A stretch of 64,000 bases of DNA. Origin: Chitinophagaceae bacterium. GTDB lineage: Bacteria > Bacteroidota > Bacteroidia > Chitinophagales > Chitinophagaceae. The stretch covers positions 62,001 to 126,000 of the forward strand of contig JADJYK010000004.1 of the NCBI GenBank assembly GCA_016719815.1, read 5' to 3'. This document shows positions 28,163 through 38,535 of the stretch, piece after piece; the first letter of the stretch is position 1; each line of letters starts with the position of its first letter. The notes beneath the pieces were generated by a model. It was not told where the DNA came from and did no database searches. It was given only the letters and a program-made list of their open reading frames with translations. Position numbers and translations under genes: made by a program.

Positions 28163-28188
28163 AATGTCCTCCCGTTTCGGGGAGGACA
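28156..28188 (-). terminator. Intrinsic terminator of the 28216-29136 gene
   Basis: TGTCCTCCC (28165-28173) pairs with GGGAGGACA (28180-28188); on the minus strand TTTATTTTT follows. Confidence 0.75.
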
Positions 28189-28215
28189 ATTTGCTTTCAA
28201 CAAGGGTTAATTATT

Positions 28216-29136
28216 TTATGGCAGATGAATTACCCGCTGGTTGTTTCCGTTATTCCAGGTGAGCAATGCAAGGTTATCGCAATTGCCGTTATTAGGGAAT
28301 CCAAAGTCTAACTTCAGCACTCTATCGTTAATCTGAATCTTAAGTGTGCCTTCGCTAATCCAATGGCAGGATACTTTTTTAATCAGCGGGTCAACTGTAG
28401 TTATCTTGACAGTTCTTCCGTTATTGTATACTGTTTGAGAACGGGCAATTATCTGGTATTTGTCATCATTCACAACTGCAGTAGCCATGCCAACAATTTG
28501 TTTTACTGTTTTCTGGCCTTCATACTTATAGCCTCTTCCATTGGGGAAAGTAAGCTTACCATCCAGGATTTCAACACTCCACTTGTGTACAGGAGGTTCA
28601 GACAGGTTTTTGAAAATCTTTGTGCCTTCAACATGTGCCCTGTTTACATAGTAATTTACAAAAGTCATGGTAACAACCGAACCCGGCCGACGTACAGGGG
28701 CAGTAAAATGCAGCACAATTTTCCCACGTCTTACTTTACCGTCATTGCCGCGGCAACTGTCACCAAAATTAATAGTTACAGTCTTTGGATATGTACTGTC
28801 ATTAGGACTAACAGTAATAATGGCGCAATCGCCAATTCTTCCCCTTAACTCAAAGAAACGGGGAAAATAAGGGCCTCTTTGTGTTACGCCTTTACCTTCC
28901 ACACCAAATCCGCCTGCATTGCCTTCTTCATCAGCGGCAGTCATGGCAATATCGTCAGCATCATCAAAGCTGGCTTCCGCCTGTGTGCTTTCATCGGATA
29001 AAGTGGTGGCTTCTTCTTCGGTAACAGCGTTGGTGTCAGACAAGTTGCTGTCTTTCTGACAGGAAGTGAAGATAAATACAGAGAACAATACTGCAACAGC
29101 AGCGATAACGAACCGGTTAATTGATAAAGTTTTCAT
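28216..29136 (-). CDS. Lipoprotein of unknown function
   Basis: 306 residues with a lipoprotein signal (MKTLSINRFVIAAVAVLFSV, lipobox FTSC). An acidic, low-complexity linker (EEEATTLSDESTQAEASFDD) and a beta-rich domain follow, with GRIGDCAIITVSPNDSTYPK TVTINFGDSC, KIVLHFTAPVRRPGSVVTMT and repeated KxxxVEI strands. The pattern is that of a long beta-helix or beta-sandwich surface protein found in Chitinophagaceae. Function unknown. It is terminated by the hairpin at 28165-28188. Confidence 0.65.
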   Translation of the reverse strand: MKTLSINRFVIAAVAVLFSVFIFTSCQKDSNLSDTNAVTEEEATTLSDESTQAEASFDDADDIAMTAADEEGNAGGFGVEGKGVTQRGPYFPRFFELRGRIGDCAIITVSPNDSTYPKTVTINFGDSCRGNDGKVRRGKIVLHFTAPVRRPGSVVTMTFVNYYVNRAHVEGTKIFKNLSEPPVHKWSVEILDGKLTFPNGRGYKYEGQKTVKQIVGMATAVVNDDKYQIIARSQTVYNNGRTVKITTVDPLIKKVSCHWISEGTLKIQINDRVLKLDFGFPNNGNCDNLALLTWNNGNNQRVIHLP

Positions 29137-29235
29137 GGCTATACTTTTTGTTTATTAAAAATCATTAACAAAACTTTGGAACAAAATGGCGCAGGAAAGT
29201 TTAATGCCAGTAAAAAAATTATTTTTCCATAATTA

Positions 29236-30145
29236 ATGAAGCAGGTACAGTTTTATATAAAAGAATACTTTTCAACAACAAATCCTGCTGTCTTTATCAT
29301 TTCTGGCCTGCTGACTGCCCTGCTGGTATTTCTCAATTATTTCTTCCGGCTGGATGATACCATCCGCAGTTTACCATCTGCGACCGCTATTTATTTTTCA
29401 TGGTTCCTGGTGTTTCTTTTTGCATTTACCATGCCTTATCTTATATACGGAATAATGGACCGGAAAAATTATATCACAGAAAAAAGTTTCATACAACTCT
29501 TATTGATTGCGCCGTTGCTCTTTGCTATTAAAATCAGTATTATTGCCACACCCTGTTTTACTGATAACGGGCCAGATAGTCTGTTCTGGAATAAGATACT
29601 TTTCTGGCCGGTACTGGTAGTTATAATAACAGCTTCATTAATTATAACCTGGAAACTATTCAACAGCGACCAGCCCTTTTACGGAATGAAAACAAAAGGG
29701 ATAAACTGGAAACCCTACTGGCTGATGTTGCTGATGATGGTTCCGCTGGTTGCATTAGCCTCCGCACAAACCGATTTTCAGGCAGTATATCCAAAATGAA
29801 GCAATTGGGAGATATTCAATCAATTCCGGTTTGGAAAAAGATTGTTTATGAACTCTCATACGGCAGCGATTTCTTCACCATTGAGTTATTCTTCCGTGGT
29901 TTTTTAGTACTTGCTTTTGCAAAATGGGCAGGCAAAGATGCGATATTGCCGATGGCCTGCTTTTATTGCACCATACATTTTGGAAAGCCGATGGCCGAGT
30001 GTATCAGTTCTTTTTTCGGGGGATTGATATTGGAATTGTGGCTCATAACACCCGTTCCATCTTCGGCGGACTGATGGTACATGTGGGCATTGCCTGGATG
30101 ATGGAACTATTTGGCATTATACTCCCCTTTAGGGGATGGGGGTAA
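29236..30145 (+). CDS. CPBP-family intramembrane metalloprotease, two frameshifts
   Basis: About 302 residues in three frames. The N-terminal half has four to five membrane helices (PAVFIISGLLTALLVFLNYF onward). After a shift at about 29793 it continues KQLGDIQSIPVWKKIVYELS and the active-site region ELFFRGFLVLAFAKW, then HFGKPMAECISSFFGG; a shift near 30028 leads to IVAHNTRSIFGGLMVHVGIA WMMELFG. The Glu, Arg and His of the CPBP family are present, although the canonical EE is TIE. The protein would be an inner-membrane protease or a prenyl-CAAX-like processing enzyme. Its stop codon lies next to the 3' end of rnpB. Confidence 0.75.
30112..30138. repeat. CCCCTTTAGGGG palindromic repeat unit
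   Basis: CCCCTTTAGGGG followed by ATGGGGG at the 3' end of the CPBP gene. A related CCCCTGAAGGGG unit occurs at 52829-52851 beside ffs. The motif matches a dispersed palindrome type I know from Bacteroidota intergenic DNA. Confidence 0.5.
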
Positions 30146-30147
30146 AA

Positions 30148-30559
30148 AGCTACAAGCCTGTAAGCCGGATTCTGTTTCCCGCTTTTGGCGGGATGGCTAT
30201 CATTTATCTGTTCCGGCAGTTGCCCGCCGGAATCAATCTGCCTACCCATCAGTATCGGACGAGCCGCCCTCAGGCACTGACCTATGTGGCATTTCAGCAT
30301 GCAAGGTTTACCCGTAAACATGATTGCTCATGCAAACCGTGAGCTCTTACCTCACATTTTCACCCTTCCATCCTCCCTTTCTCCATTTCTGGAAAAAAGA
30401 AAGGGTTGAGGTTATTTTCTGTGGCACTATCTCTCACCAGCCTCCTTCGATAAACTCAGGATGACAAGTGGCCCTGCTTGTCACAGGGTGCATTGCTCTG
30501 TGCTGTCCGGACTTTCCTTCCCGACTGTTACGTCGGAACGATAACCCGGCTTGTAGCTA
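30148..30559 (-). ncRNA. rnpB: RNase P RNA (bacterial type A)
   Basis: The minus strand carries all the landmarks: the P1 stem AGCTACAAGCC/GGCTTGTAGCT closing both ends, the 5' core GGAAAGTCCGGACAGCAC, AGTGCCACAGAAAATAACC, GGTAAGAGCTCACGG, GGTAAACCTTGC, GATGGGTAGGC and the 3' AGAATCCGGCTTA. It is the catalytic subunit that removes 5' leaders from tRNA precursors. The P8 hairpin (CCCTG/CAGGG) is followed by a P9 arm that contains an inserted dispersed-repeat sequence (30443-30467). Boundaries are estimated from the P1 stem. A TACCTTTA element is just upstream. Confidence 0.95.
30443..30467. repeat. Dispersed repeat inside rnpB P9
   Basis: TCCTTCGATAAACTCAGGAT followed by GACAAG matches the GTCATCCTGAG-TTATCGAAGGA type of dispersed repeat found in Bacteroidota intergenic DNA, here inside a structural RNA. 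Confidence 0.55.
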
Positions 30560-30597
30560 TGTAAAGGTAATTTATTTTTAAGCGATGAAGTTTAAGA

Positions 30598-31185
30598 CTA
30601 TTTCTCTCCTCCCTGCTTCCTTAGATATTTTGTAAGCACCACAATCTGCTGCCCTTCTATCCTGCCTTCAATTTGCTCGGTGTTATCTGCCACTAAGCGG
30701 ATGTTGCGGATAACTGTTCCCACTTTTGCATTTACGGTTGAACCTTTCACATCCAGCGATTTGGTAAGCACCACATTGTCACCGTTTTGCAAAACAGCAC
30801 CATAACAATCCTTGTGCAAATCAACCGAAGCATCATTTTCATGGTCGCCGCTGGCCTTGGCCCATGCCAGTTTATCATCATCGAGGTATAACATATCTAA
30901 TTGCTCTGCCGCCCAGCTTTCATTTCTCAGCCGGTTCAGCATTCGCCAGGCCATCACCTGTACGGCGGGCACTTCGCTCCACATGCTGGTGGTAAGGCAT
31001 TGCCAGTGAGCATTGTCGAATTCTTCTTTCTTTTCAATTTGCGCCAAACATTTGGGACAAATCAATATGGCATCATCCATATTGCCGGTGGCTGGCGGTA
31101 CTTCATATATTTTCAGGTTATCAGCAGCCCCGCATAACTCACATTTGTTACCACTGCGTTTTACCAGCAATTCTTCCTGTTTCAT
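30598..31185 (-). CDS. PhnA-domain protein
   Basis: 195 residues. It starts with a zinc-ribbon-like element (CELCGAADNLKIYEVPP and CPKCLAQIEKK, CxxC pairs) and ends with the PhnA/YjdM SH3-like domain (DCYGAVLQNGDNVVLTKSLD, VKGSTVNAKVGTVIRNIRLV). PhnA proteins were named after a phosphonate operon but their molecular role is not established; the hydrolase named phnA is a different family. It stands alone with a TACATTTG element at 31209-31216. Confidence 0.8.
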   Translation of the reverse strand: MKQEELLVKRSGNKCELCGAADNLKIYEVPPATGNMDDAILICPKCLAQIEKKEEFDNAHWQCLTTSMWSEVPAVQVMAWRMLNRLRNESWAAEQLDMLYLDDDKLAWAKASGDHENDASVDLHKDCYGAVLQNGDNVVLTKSLDVKGSTVNAKVGTVIRNIRLVADNTEQIEGRIEGQQIVVLTKYLRKQGGEK

Positions 31186-31208
31186 TCTTCTTGTTTTTTA
31201 AATGGCGG

Positions 31209-31216
31209 CAAATGTA
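31209..31216 (-). promoter_or_regulatory. -7 promoter element TACATTTG for the phnA-like gene
   Basis: TAnnTTTG match 23 nt upstream of the ATG; no -33 partner recognised. Confidence 0.4.
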
Positions 31217-31230
31217 GCTTTTCTGCCCCA

Positions 31231-32812
31231 CTATCTGCTTTCTTCCTTCAATTCCCTGTTATTCCACTCTTCATCCACCATTCGCCATATTCCCAGCGGA
31301 TTGCTTTCTTTCAATTCATCAGGCAATAAGCTATCCGGCCAGTTTTGAAAAGCAACAGGCCTTACAAATCGCCTGATGGCATCAGCCCCAACAGAAGTAA
31401 ACCGTGAATCTGTGGCTGCAGGATATGGACCACCATGCTGCATACTCTGGCACACTTCCACCCCTGTTGGCACACCATTCAATATCAGCCTGCCGCAAAT
31501 ATTCTTGATGGCTTCCAGCAGTTCATCATTATTTATTATATCAGCCTCTGTTGCCATAATTGTTGCCGTAAGCTGGCCTTCAAGATGCTTTGCAACTTCC
31601 AGCATTTCATTTCCATCTGCACAGCGGATGACCAGCGAATAAGGACCAAATACCTCTTTGTGCAAAACCGGGTTTGCCAGGAAAGTTTTTGCATCCACCG
31701 TGGCTACAGTAGGCAGGGCTTTTATCTCCGGCTGGTCAACAGAATGGGACGATTCGGCTATTAAATGAACGTTGTCCTGCATCAGCGCCGCTTCCCGTTT
31801 ACCTGTATAAGCAGCAGCAATGCCCGTATGGAGCATTTTCTCAGGTTCCGTTTTTTGAATGGCTTTGCCCAAGTCATGTATAAACCGTTGCAACGGCTCG
31901 CTTTCAATCCCAACTATTAATCCCGGATTGGTGCAGAACTGCCCCACACTAAGTGTGATAGAAGCCGCATACATTGTGGCAATATCACTTGCAGAAGCAG
32001 CAAGTTTTTCGAGAAGCAAAAACACCGGGTTTACTGCCCATTTCCGCAAAAACAGGATGGGCACTTCCGCTGATTAGCCCAATCGAAAAGTTGTTTACCA
32101 CCGGCAAACGAACCGGTAAAACCTACCGCTTTTGTGAGCGGATGCATTACAAGGGCTTTACCAACTTCAAATGAGGCTCCGGCAATATGGGAAAAAGCAC
32201 CTTCAGGCATATTACTTTTTTGAGCCGCCCTTGCAATTGCTTCTGCCACCATCGCCGATGTATGATAATGTGCCGGATGTGCCTTTACCACTACCGGGCA
32301 GCCTGCCGCAAATGCACTGGCAGTATCTCCTCCTGTTGTTGAGTAAGCAAAAGGGAAATTGCTGGCGCCAAAAACAACTACAGGCCCAAGAGGAACATTC
32401 ATCTTTCTTATATCCGGCTTAGGAGGATTTCTCTCCGGAAAGGCTGAATCAATTCTTGCTTCAAGCCAGTCGCCCCTCTCGCAGGCATCAGCAAAGTTTT
32501 TTAACTGGAAAATGGTCCTTGTTTTTCATTTCTCAGTCTTGTTTCAGCAAGATTGGTTTCCTGCATAGCGGTGTGAATGAGTTTGCTACCCAACGTTTCA
32601 ATCTCACCGGCAACTGCCCTCAGAAAATCAGCTCTTTGCTTCAGCGTTTTCTTGCGGAAAAAATGATAAGCCTGCCATGCCTTTTCAAGGGCTATATTAA
32701 TCTCTTCAATACTTGAGTCTTTGGGTATCATGCTTTTAAGAATTAGGACACCTAAAGGTAATAACTTCAGCATTCCACTTCTTCCGGACTCGCAATGATT
32801 TTGCCCGGCCAA
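31231..32812 (-). CDS. Alpha-ketoglutaric semialdehyde (2,5-dioxovalerate) dehydrogenase, several frameshifts
   Basis: Three frames add up to one aldehyde dehydrogenase of about 520 residues. N-terminal part: IEEINIALEKAWQAYHFFRK and AETRLRNEKQ. Middle part, after an indel near 32510: TIFQLKNFADACERGDWLEA, MNVPLGPVVVFGASNFPFAY and VVKAHPAHYHTSAMV. The general-base segment (AEMG-like) is scrambled by indels near 32050, then NPVFLLLEKLAASASDIATM, the nucleophile in VGQFCTNPGL and GVPTGVEVCQSMQHGGPYPA follow. The Cys-containing FCTNPG context and the MQHGGPYPA tail are typical of the KGSA dehydrogenases of pentose, glucarate or hydroxyproline degradation. The first about 30 residues are uncertain; the ATG at 32731 is an alternative start. 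No partner dehydratase is nearby. Confidence 0.8.
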
Positions 32813-32866
32813 AGCTGTTCTTTTGTGGATGATAATCTGTAATTTCCCACCTGCAAATCATTAATT

Positions 32867-35800
32867 ATGCCCCATACTTTTACCCGGATTTCAAGGTTAC
32901 TGCTATTACTTTTTTCCAACTATTATTTACGGTCAGGCTGATGACAGCCGGACAATGATGTTAAGCACAGGCATGTTTGTCCCAGCAGAAAACATCGGCC
33001 AGCTAAGCAAGCAATCAGTTGTTTTTAACAAAAGCTTGTTCGATCAAAAACATTATGTTGTCATTCAGTTCAGTTCACTGCCTTCGCAGGCCGAAAAAGA
33101 CAGGTTGAAAGCCGCAGGCATTGAATTGAAAGATTACCTGCCATATAATGCTTACACGGCTGTATTAAATCAGAATTTTAATCTTACTTCTCTGCAATCT
33201 TCATCTGCAAGAAGTGTGTTCACATTCTCCCCGGAACAAAAAGCATTTCCCGGTGTATTGAGTGGAAATGCGTTATCACATGCCATTAAGCAGCAGGGCT
33301 TCGTTGATGTAACCATACTTACATATGAATTACTGAACCGTTCACAAATAACTTCAGCTATTGCTTCTACTGGTGCAAGTATTGTGGAAGAGCATGCTAT
33401 GTTCCGCAATCTAATCATCCGTGTACCAAAAGATAAGGTTCGCCAGTTAGCCGATTTACCATTTATTCAATGGTTAGAATTTATTGATCCGCCTAACCAG
33501 CCCGAGAACCTGCCCGGCCGCACATTACATAAAGCAAACATTTTACAGGACGGCGTAAGAAACCTGAAAGGTGATGGTATGAATATTGGCATTTTTGATG
33601 AAAGGGCCAGCCAGCACCTTGATTTCTCACCTTCAGGCCGGATGATAAACGTGGATGCAGGAACAGCAGGCAGTCACGGCACCCACGTTTCAGGAACAGT
33701 TGGTGGAAGAGGAATCATTAATCCTATTGCAAAAGGTATGGCTCCTAATGCTACACTGTATTCTTATTATGGTTTTTCGGGAGATGTACAGGTAAGAATG
33801 GCAACGGAAATTCCGGCCAAGACGCTTATATCGAGCAATCACTCGTACCACGACGGATTGGGTGTTCAGTGTTCATTAACCGGGGCTTCTGCATCTTATT
33901 CTCTCAGGGCAAGAAATACAGATATTAACCTGAATAACTTTCCTTATCATCTCCATTGCCACTCTGCCGGAAATGCCCAGACTTCCTGTACCGGTGGCTG
34001 GTTGACCATAACCGGAACAGGTAAAGCAGCAAAGAACAATGTAGTTGTTGCCGCAGTTACCGGATTTGAAGCAATGACCAGCTACAGCAGTTTTGGCCCG
34101 GTGCATGACGGAAGGGTAAAACCTGAAATCAGTGCGATGGGTGATGGTGTTTTTTCAACCTACACTCCATTAAACTCATACGGCACAATCTCTGGTACCT
34201 CTATGGCCACACCTGGCATTACAGGCACTGTTGCACTACTTGCTCAGCGCTATAAACAATTAAATGGAAACGTTCTTCCTCCTTCCACTTTAATTAAGAA
34301 TACCGTTTGTAACACGGCAAAAGACCTGGGTAACCCCGGGCCGGATTACAAATTCGGTTTCGGTTGCATCAGTGCACTAAGTGCTATACGGATACTGGAA
34401 GAAAACCGGTATGCTCTGAATACTGTTGGTACCGGTGGTACTAATGATATAACAATAAATGTTCCTGCAGGAACTGCCCGTTTAAGAGTAATGCTGACAT
34501 GGAACGATCCTGCTGCTGCTGCTAATGCGGCTTTAGCACTGGTAAACAATCTTGACCTTAGGGTTATTGATCCATCTTCTACTGCAGCACTGCCCTGGAT
34601 TCTGAACCCGAACAGCCCTGCCACAAATGCCACACAGGCTGATGATAACATCAGCAATATTGAACAGGTAACAATTAATAACCCTTCCGCCGGCAGTTAT
34701 ACTCTTCGTGTAGTTGGAGAAGCTGTTACTACCGGGCCCACGCAGGACTACGCTTTAACCTGGGATGTGGAGCAGCCAAATATAGAGGTTACTTATCCTA
34801 ATGGCGGTGAGTCGCTGAATCCAGGCACACCAACACAAGTAATTTCCTGGACAAATGCCGGAGTAACTTCCACACAAACTGTTGAATATTCTCTGGACAA
34901 TGGAGGAACATGGACAACTATTTCAAGTACTGTTCCTGCCTCTACAACCCGGTTGAACTGGACGGTACCTTCGGCCAATACCTCAACTGCCAAAATCAGG
35001 ATAACCAGTGGTTCTATAACCGATCAAAGTGATAATACGTTTAAAATTCTTGGGACTGTTACAGGCTTCAGCGGAAGCGGTGTTAGCTGCAATGCAGGAG
35101 AAGTAACATTCACATGGACAGCAGTTGCAAATGCCACTCACTATGATATCTATCGTCTTGACCCGGCCACAGGTGAGTTTGTCCTCCTTGCTTCCAATAT
35201 TGGCGGATCGCCATATACGGCTACTGGTCTTACACCGAACACAAGTATGTGGTTCACCATCAGGTCAAAAAATACTTCGACCAGTGCTGAAAGTGAAAGG
35301 GCAAATGCAATAAATGTAACTACTTCTAACGGCGGTGGCGGTTTGGGTGCCGTTGGCCCAATTTCCGGTGTAAATACAATTTGCGGAACACAAACTGGTG
35401 TTTCTTATTCAATTTCAGCAGTTAGTGGTGCCACATCTTATATATGGACAGCTCCTCCGGGCGCAACTGTTGCTAGCGGACAAGGAACTACCAGCATAAC
35501 TATTGATTATGGTGCCGGCAGTTCAAGCGGTAATGTAAGTGCAGCCGCCAGCAACGGAGCTTGTTCCACTGCCCCGTCCACACTGGCAATAACTGTAGGC
35601 AGCAGTTCAATAGCAGCACCAACCAGCGGAGGCAACCAGTCACAGGCAGTTTGTTCTGGCGGAACTATTCCTACACTCATTGCCGCAGCTACAGTACCTT
35701 CCGGATATTCTGTCGTTTGGTACACTGCTTCCACGGGTGGCAGTGTAGTAGCCAGCCCTGAACTAAGTGCTGTAGGCAATATAACCTATTATGCCGCCAG

Positions 35801-36815
35801 CAAAGAAACAAGTACAAATTGCGAAAGCAATACCCGAACAGCTGTAACACTAACAATAACACAAGTGCCTTTACCTTCAGTTTCTGCAAGCGGAGCAACA
35901 ACTTTCTGCCAGGGGCAAAGTGTAACATTAACGGCCTCGGCAGGCAGTTCATGGTCTTGGAGCAATGGCGCAACTACACAGTCAATTACGGTTAATACTA
36001 CCGGTAATTATACTGTCACAGTGGTAAACAATGGATGCACAAATTCCACCCCGGCAACAGCCGTAAACGTAAACCCGTTACCAACTGCAACTGTTGCTGC
36101 AGGAGGCCCCGTTTCCTTCTGCGACGGCAGCAGTGTAACACTTACTGCTTCTGCCGGCAGTTCATGGATTTGGAGCAATGGAGCAACTACACAATCTGTA
36201 AATGTTGGCACAGCAGGCAACTATTCCGTCACGATAACAAATGCAAGCGGATGTTCGGCCACTTCATCAGCTACAATCGTTTCTGTAAGTCCAAACCCCA
36301 ATGTAACAATCAGTGCTGAACCCTATACCAGCCTGTTTCCGGGATTACAAACAACACTTACCGCTAATGTTTCTCCTTCAGGCTCTTATAACTACACATG
36401 GCAGAACAACGGTGCTACTGTAGCAGGTGCGACCAGTACCACTCTTGCAGGTATCAATCTTGATGCACTGGGCAGTTATACAGTAACCGTTACTAATGCA
36501 AGCGGACTGCCCTGCAGCAAAACATCGGATGCGGTAATTATCACTGATTCAGCCACTGCCCGGCTCTTTATTTACCCCAGTCCTAACAACGGTCAGTTTA
36601 CAGTAAGCTATTACAGCGCATCTTTAAACGATGTATATACCGTTACAGTAACAGACAGTAAAGGAGCTCTTGTATTCCGGCAGGCAAGTACAGTATCTTC
36701 TTCATACCAGCGTATTGCAGTAGATATAAGAAGACAAGGCGGGGGACTGTACCTTGTTTCCTTACACAATAAAGCAGGTAACCGTATCGCTACCGGTAAA
36801 GTTCTTGTTCAATAA
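32867..36815 (+). CDS. Large subtilisin-family (S8) serine protease with T9SS sorting domain
   Basis: About 1,315 residues. The signal peptide starts at 32867 (MPHTFTRISRLLLLLF) and needs one T removed from the run at 32910-32915; the main frame continues to 36815. Numbering from M at 32955: an inhibitor-like propeptide (about 20-185), the S8 domain with catalytic D215 (GIFDE), H241 (GSHGTHVSG) and S416 (SGTSMATPG), a PPC/jelly-roll-like C-terminal domain, a fibronectin-III-like domain (TFTWTAVANATHYDIYRLDP), two PKD/Ig-like repeats and a type A T9SS C-terminal domain (about the last 80 residues, FIYPSPNNGQFTVS to ATGKVLV). It should be exported and attached to the cell surface by T9SS, where it degrades extracellular proteins. 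It is monocistronic with a good terminator. Confidence 0.92.
35880..36282 (+). repeat. Two Ig-like repeats inside the S8 protease
   Basis: Two copies of an about 72-residue unit, the first containing TFCQGQSVTLTASAGSSWSW and the second SFCDGSSVTLTASAGSSWIW, each ending in an NxTGNYTVTV or NxGNYSVTI type strand; the DNA is also partly repeated (GGCAGTTCATGG(T/A)). Confidence 0.85.
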
Positions 36816-36837
36816 ACTCACTCACTGTAATTTTTGA

Positions 36838-36866
36838 AATGCCGGTATCCGTTACCGGCATTTTTT
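36838..36866 (+). terminator. Intrinsic terminator of the S8 protease gene
   Basis: AATGCCGGTA pairs with TACCGGCATT around a 5-nt loop, followed by a run of T. Confidence 0.85.
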
Positions 36867-36893
36867 ATTGCTGGCAGCACCTGCACAATATTC

Positions 36894-36901
36894 TAACTTT
36901 G
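36894..36901 (+). promoter_or_regulatory. -7 promoter element TAACTTTG for the Er-VIT1 gene
   Basis: TAnnTTTG match 11 nt upstream of the ATG at 36913, separated from it by a run of A. Confidence 0.4.
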
Positions 36902-36912
36902 AAAAAAAAAAA

Positions 36913-38011
36913 ATGGCAGATTTAAGAAGTATTCAAACAGAAATTGATGCTGCCTTTCTTTACGGTAAACTGGCAGCAAATGAAGAGAATGATGAAGTGT
37001 CAGGTATCTTTCTGCAAATGAGTGAGATTGAAAAAAGAGCATGCCAGGGCATTTTTACAAAAGTTAAACATCCCGGTTGAAAAGATGCCGTCCCCTTCTT
37101 TCCGGGCAAAAACATTAAACCGTATTGGGAAAATATTCGGGTACGATTATGTACTTGGAGTATTGATGGATACAGAAAAAACATTATCCGGTTCGGTTAT
37201 TAATCTCAAAAGGAAAAATAAACAACCTGTTACCGGTTCCGAATCAAATCATGTAACAATTCTTCAAACCATAATTGATCAGTCAAAAGTCTCTGGAAGT
37301 ACAATTGCACGGTTCGAAAAAAAACACCGCTCTGTTGGCGGTAACGCTTTGCGGGCTGCTGTGCTGGGCGGCAACGATGGACTCGTATCTAACTTCAGCC
37401 TGGTAATGGGTGTGGCAGGTGCTACCAACGGGCAGGAAGGCGTTTTGCTGGCCGGTTTGGCAGGATTACTTGCCGGTGCCCTTTCTATGGCACTGGGAGA
37501 GTGGATTTCTGTTAAAAGTTCACAAGAGCTTTATGAAAACCAGATGCTGATTGAAATGGAGGAGCTGGAAACAAGTCCGGAAAACGAAATGAAAGAACTG
37601 GAATTAATTTACAAAGCAAAAGGCATTGATGATGAGAATGCAAAAAGGATGGCAAAAGAAATTATCAATAACCCGGAGCATGCCCATGAAGTACTGGTTA
37701 AAGAAGAACTCGGTATCAACACGGAAGAGTTACAGGGATCGGCTTTTGAAGCAGCCTTATACTCGTTCTTCCTTTTTGCCATCGGCGCAATTATTCCGGT
37801 ATTTCCATTCATGTTTTTAACAGGTGCCACTGCAATAATTGTAAGTACTGCTGCCAGTGCAATCGGGCTCTTTGTTATTGGCGCAGCTATCACACTGTTT
37901 ACCGGAAGAAGTATATGGTTTTCCGGTTTCAGGCAGGTTGTATTTGGTCTCGCTGCTGCGGCTATAACTTTCGGTATAGGAAAACTAATCGGAGTTTCGG
38001 TATCCGGTTAA
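36913..38011 (+). CDS. Er-VIT1 (MbfA-like) iron/manganese exporter: ferritin-like domain fused to VIT1/CCC1, frameshifted
   Basis: About 365 residues after joining two frames at the A-run near 37030. The N-terminal about 150 residues form a rubrerythrin-type four-helix domain, with EIDAAFLYGKLAANEENDEV and EKEHARAFLQKL supplying probable Glu/His iron ligands. It continues through a linker to the VIT1/CCC1 domain: GGNDGLVSNFSLVMGVAGAT, GALSMALGEWISVKSSQELY, then three more helices including GAIIPVFPFMFLTGATAI. In MbfA of rhizobia the ferritin-like half senses iron and the VIT1 half exports it. Start at 36913 is supported by AAAAA-rich leader and TAACTTTG. The next gene begins 82 bp downstream. 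Confidence 0.87.
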
Positions 38012-38092
38012 GCAAAAGAAATGATTAAAATGCTGGCCGAATTCATATTAGTCAGCAAATTTTCTTATCATTGAAGCAATTATTCAGACAAG

Positions 38093-38467
38093 TTGAAGAG
38101 ATTATTGCTTTCCATATTAGCATTCCTGTTTATTATCAGTGCCACAGAACTGCATCAGTTAATTAAACTGCCAGAGATGTTGTCACATTTTCGCTATCAT
38201 AAAAAACTGGACAAAAAAACATCCCTGCTTGATTTTCTGAGAATACATTATATGCCCGGCCATCCTGATGACAACGATGATGACGATGACCGGCAACTAC
38301 CGTTCAAAAGCCAGGAAGCAGTTCATCATATAGATGTACTTACTAAACATCTGCAACCCGTAACAGATTTTAGTATTACCAGCTTTTTATCCCTCAAAAA
38401 CACTTTCCATATTGAAGGAATACCCTGTGGGCTATCCAATGAAATTTTCAGACCTCCCAAAGCATGA
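38093..38467 (+). CDS. Secreted protein with acidic Asp-rich stretch, unknown function
   Basis: 124 residues from a TTG start (MKRLLLSILAFLFIISATE, signal peptide). It then has HQLIKLPEMLSHFRYHKKLD, LDFLRIHYMPGHPDD, a run of Asp (DDNDDDDD) and QLPFKSQEAVHHID. This family of short Bacteroidota proteins with SHFxYHK and LPFKS motifs is often found near metal-efflux genes (recollection, not proven), which fits the neighbouring iron exporter. The Asp/His content suggests metal binding. Function unknown. Confidence 0.6.
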   Translation: MKRLLLSILAFLFIISATELHQLIKLPEMLSHFRYHKKLDKKTSLLDFLRIHYMPGHPDDNDDDDDRQLPFKSQEAVHHIDVLTKHLQPVTDFSITSFLSLKNTFHIEGIPCGLSNEIFRPPKA

Positions 38468-38535
38468 TACATTTGGCTGGTAAAACCTTCCGGATACACA
38501 ATCTTATTTTTTAAAATATTTTAAATCTATAACTG

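Noticed and set aside
28363..28848. Plus-strand frame of 161 codons
   Set aside because: It is antisense to the 28216-29136 lipoprotein, which has a proper signal peptide and terminator.
35880..36282. DNA repeats that might suggest a CRISPR-like or phase-variable array
   Set aside because: They are two Ig-like protein repeats in frame within the S8 protease; unit length is about 210 bp and no spacers exist.
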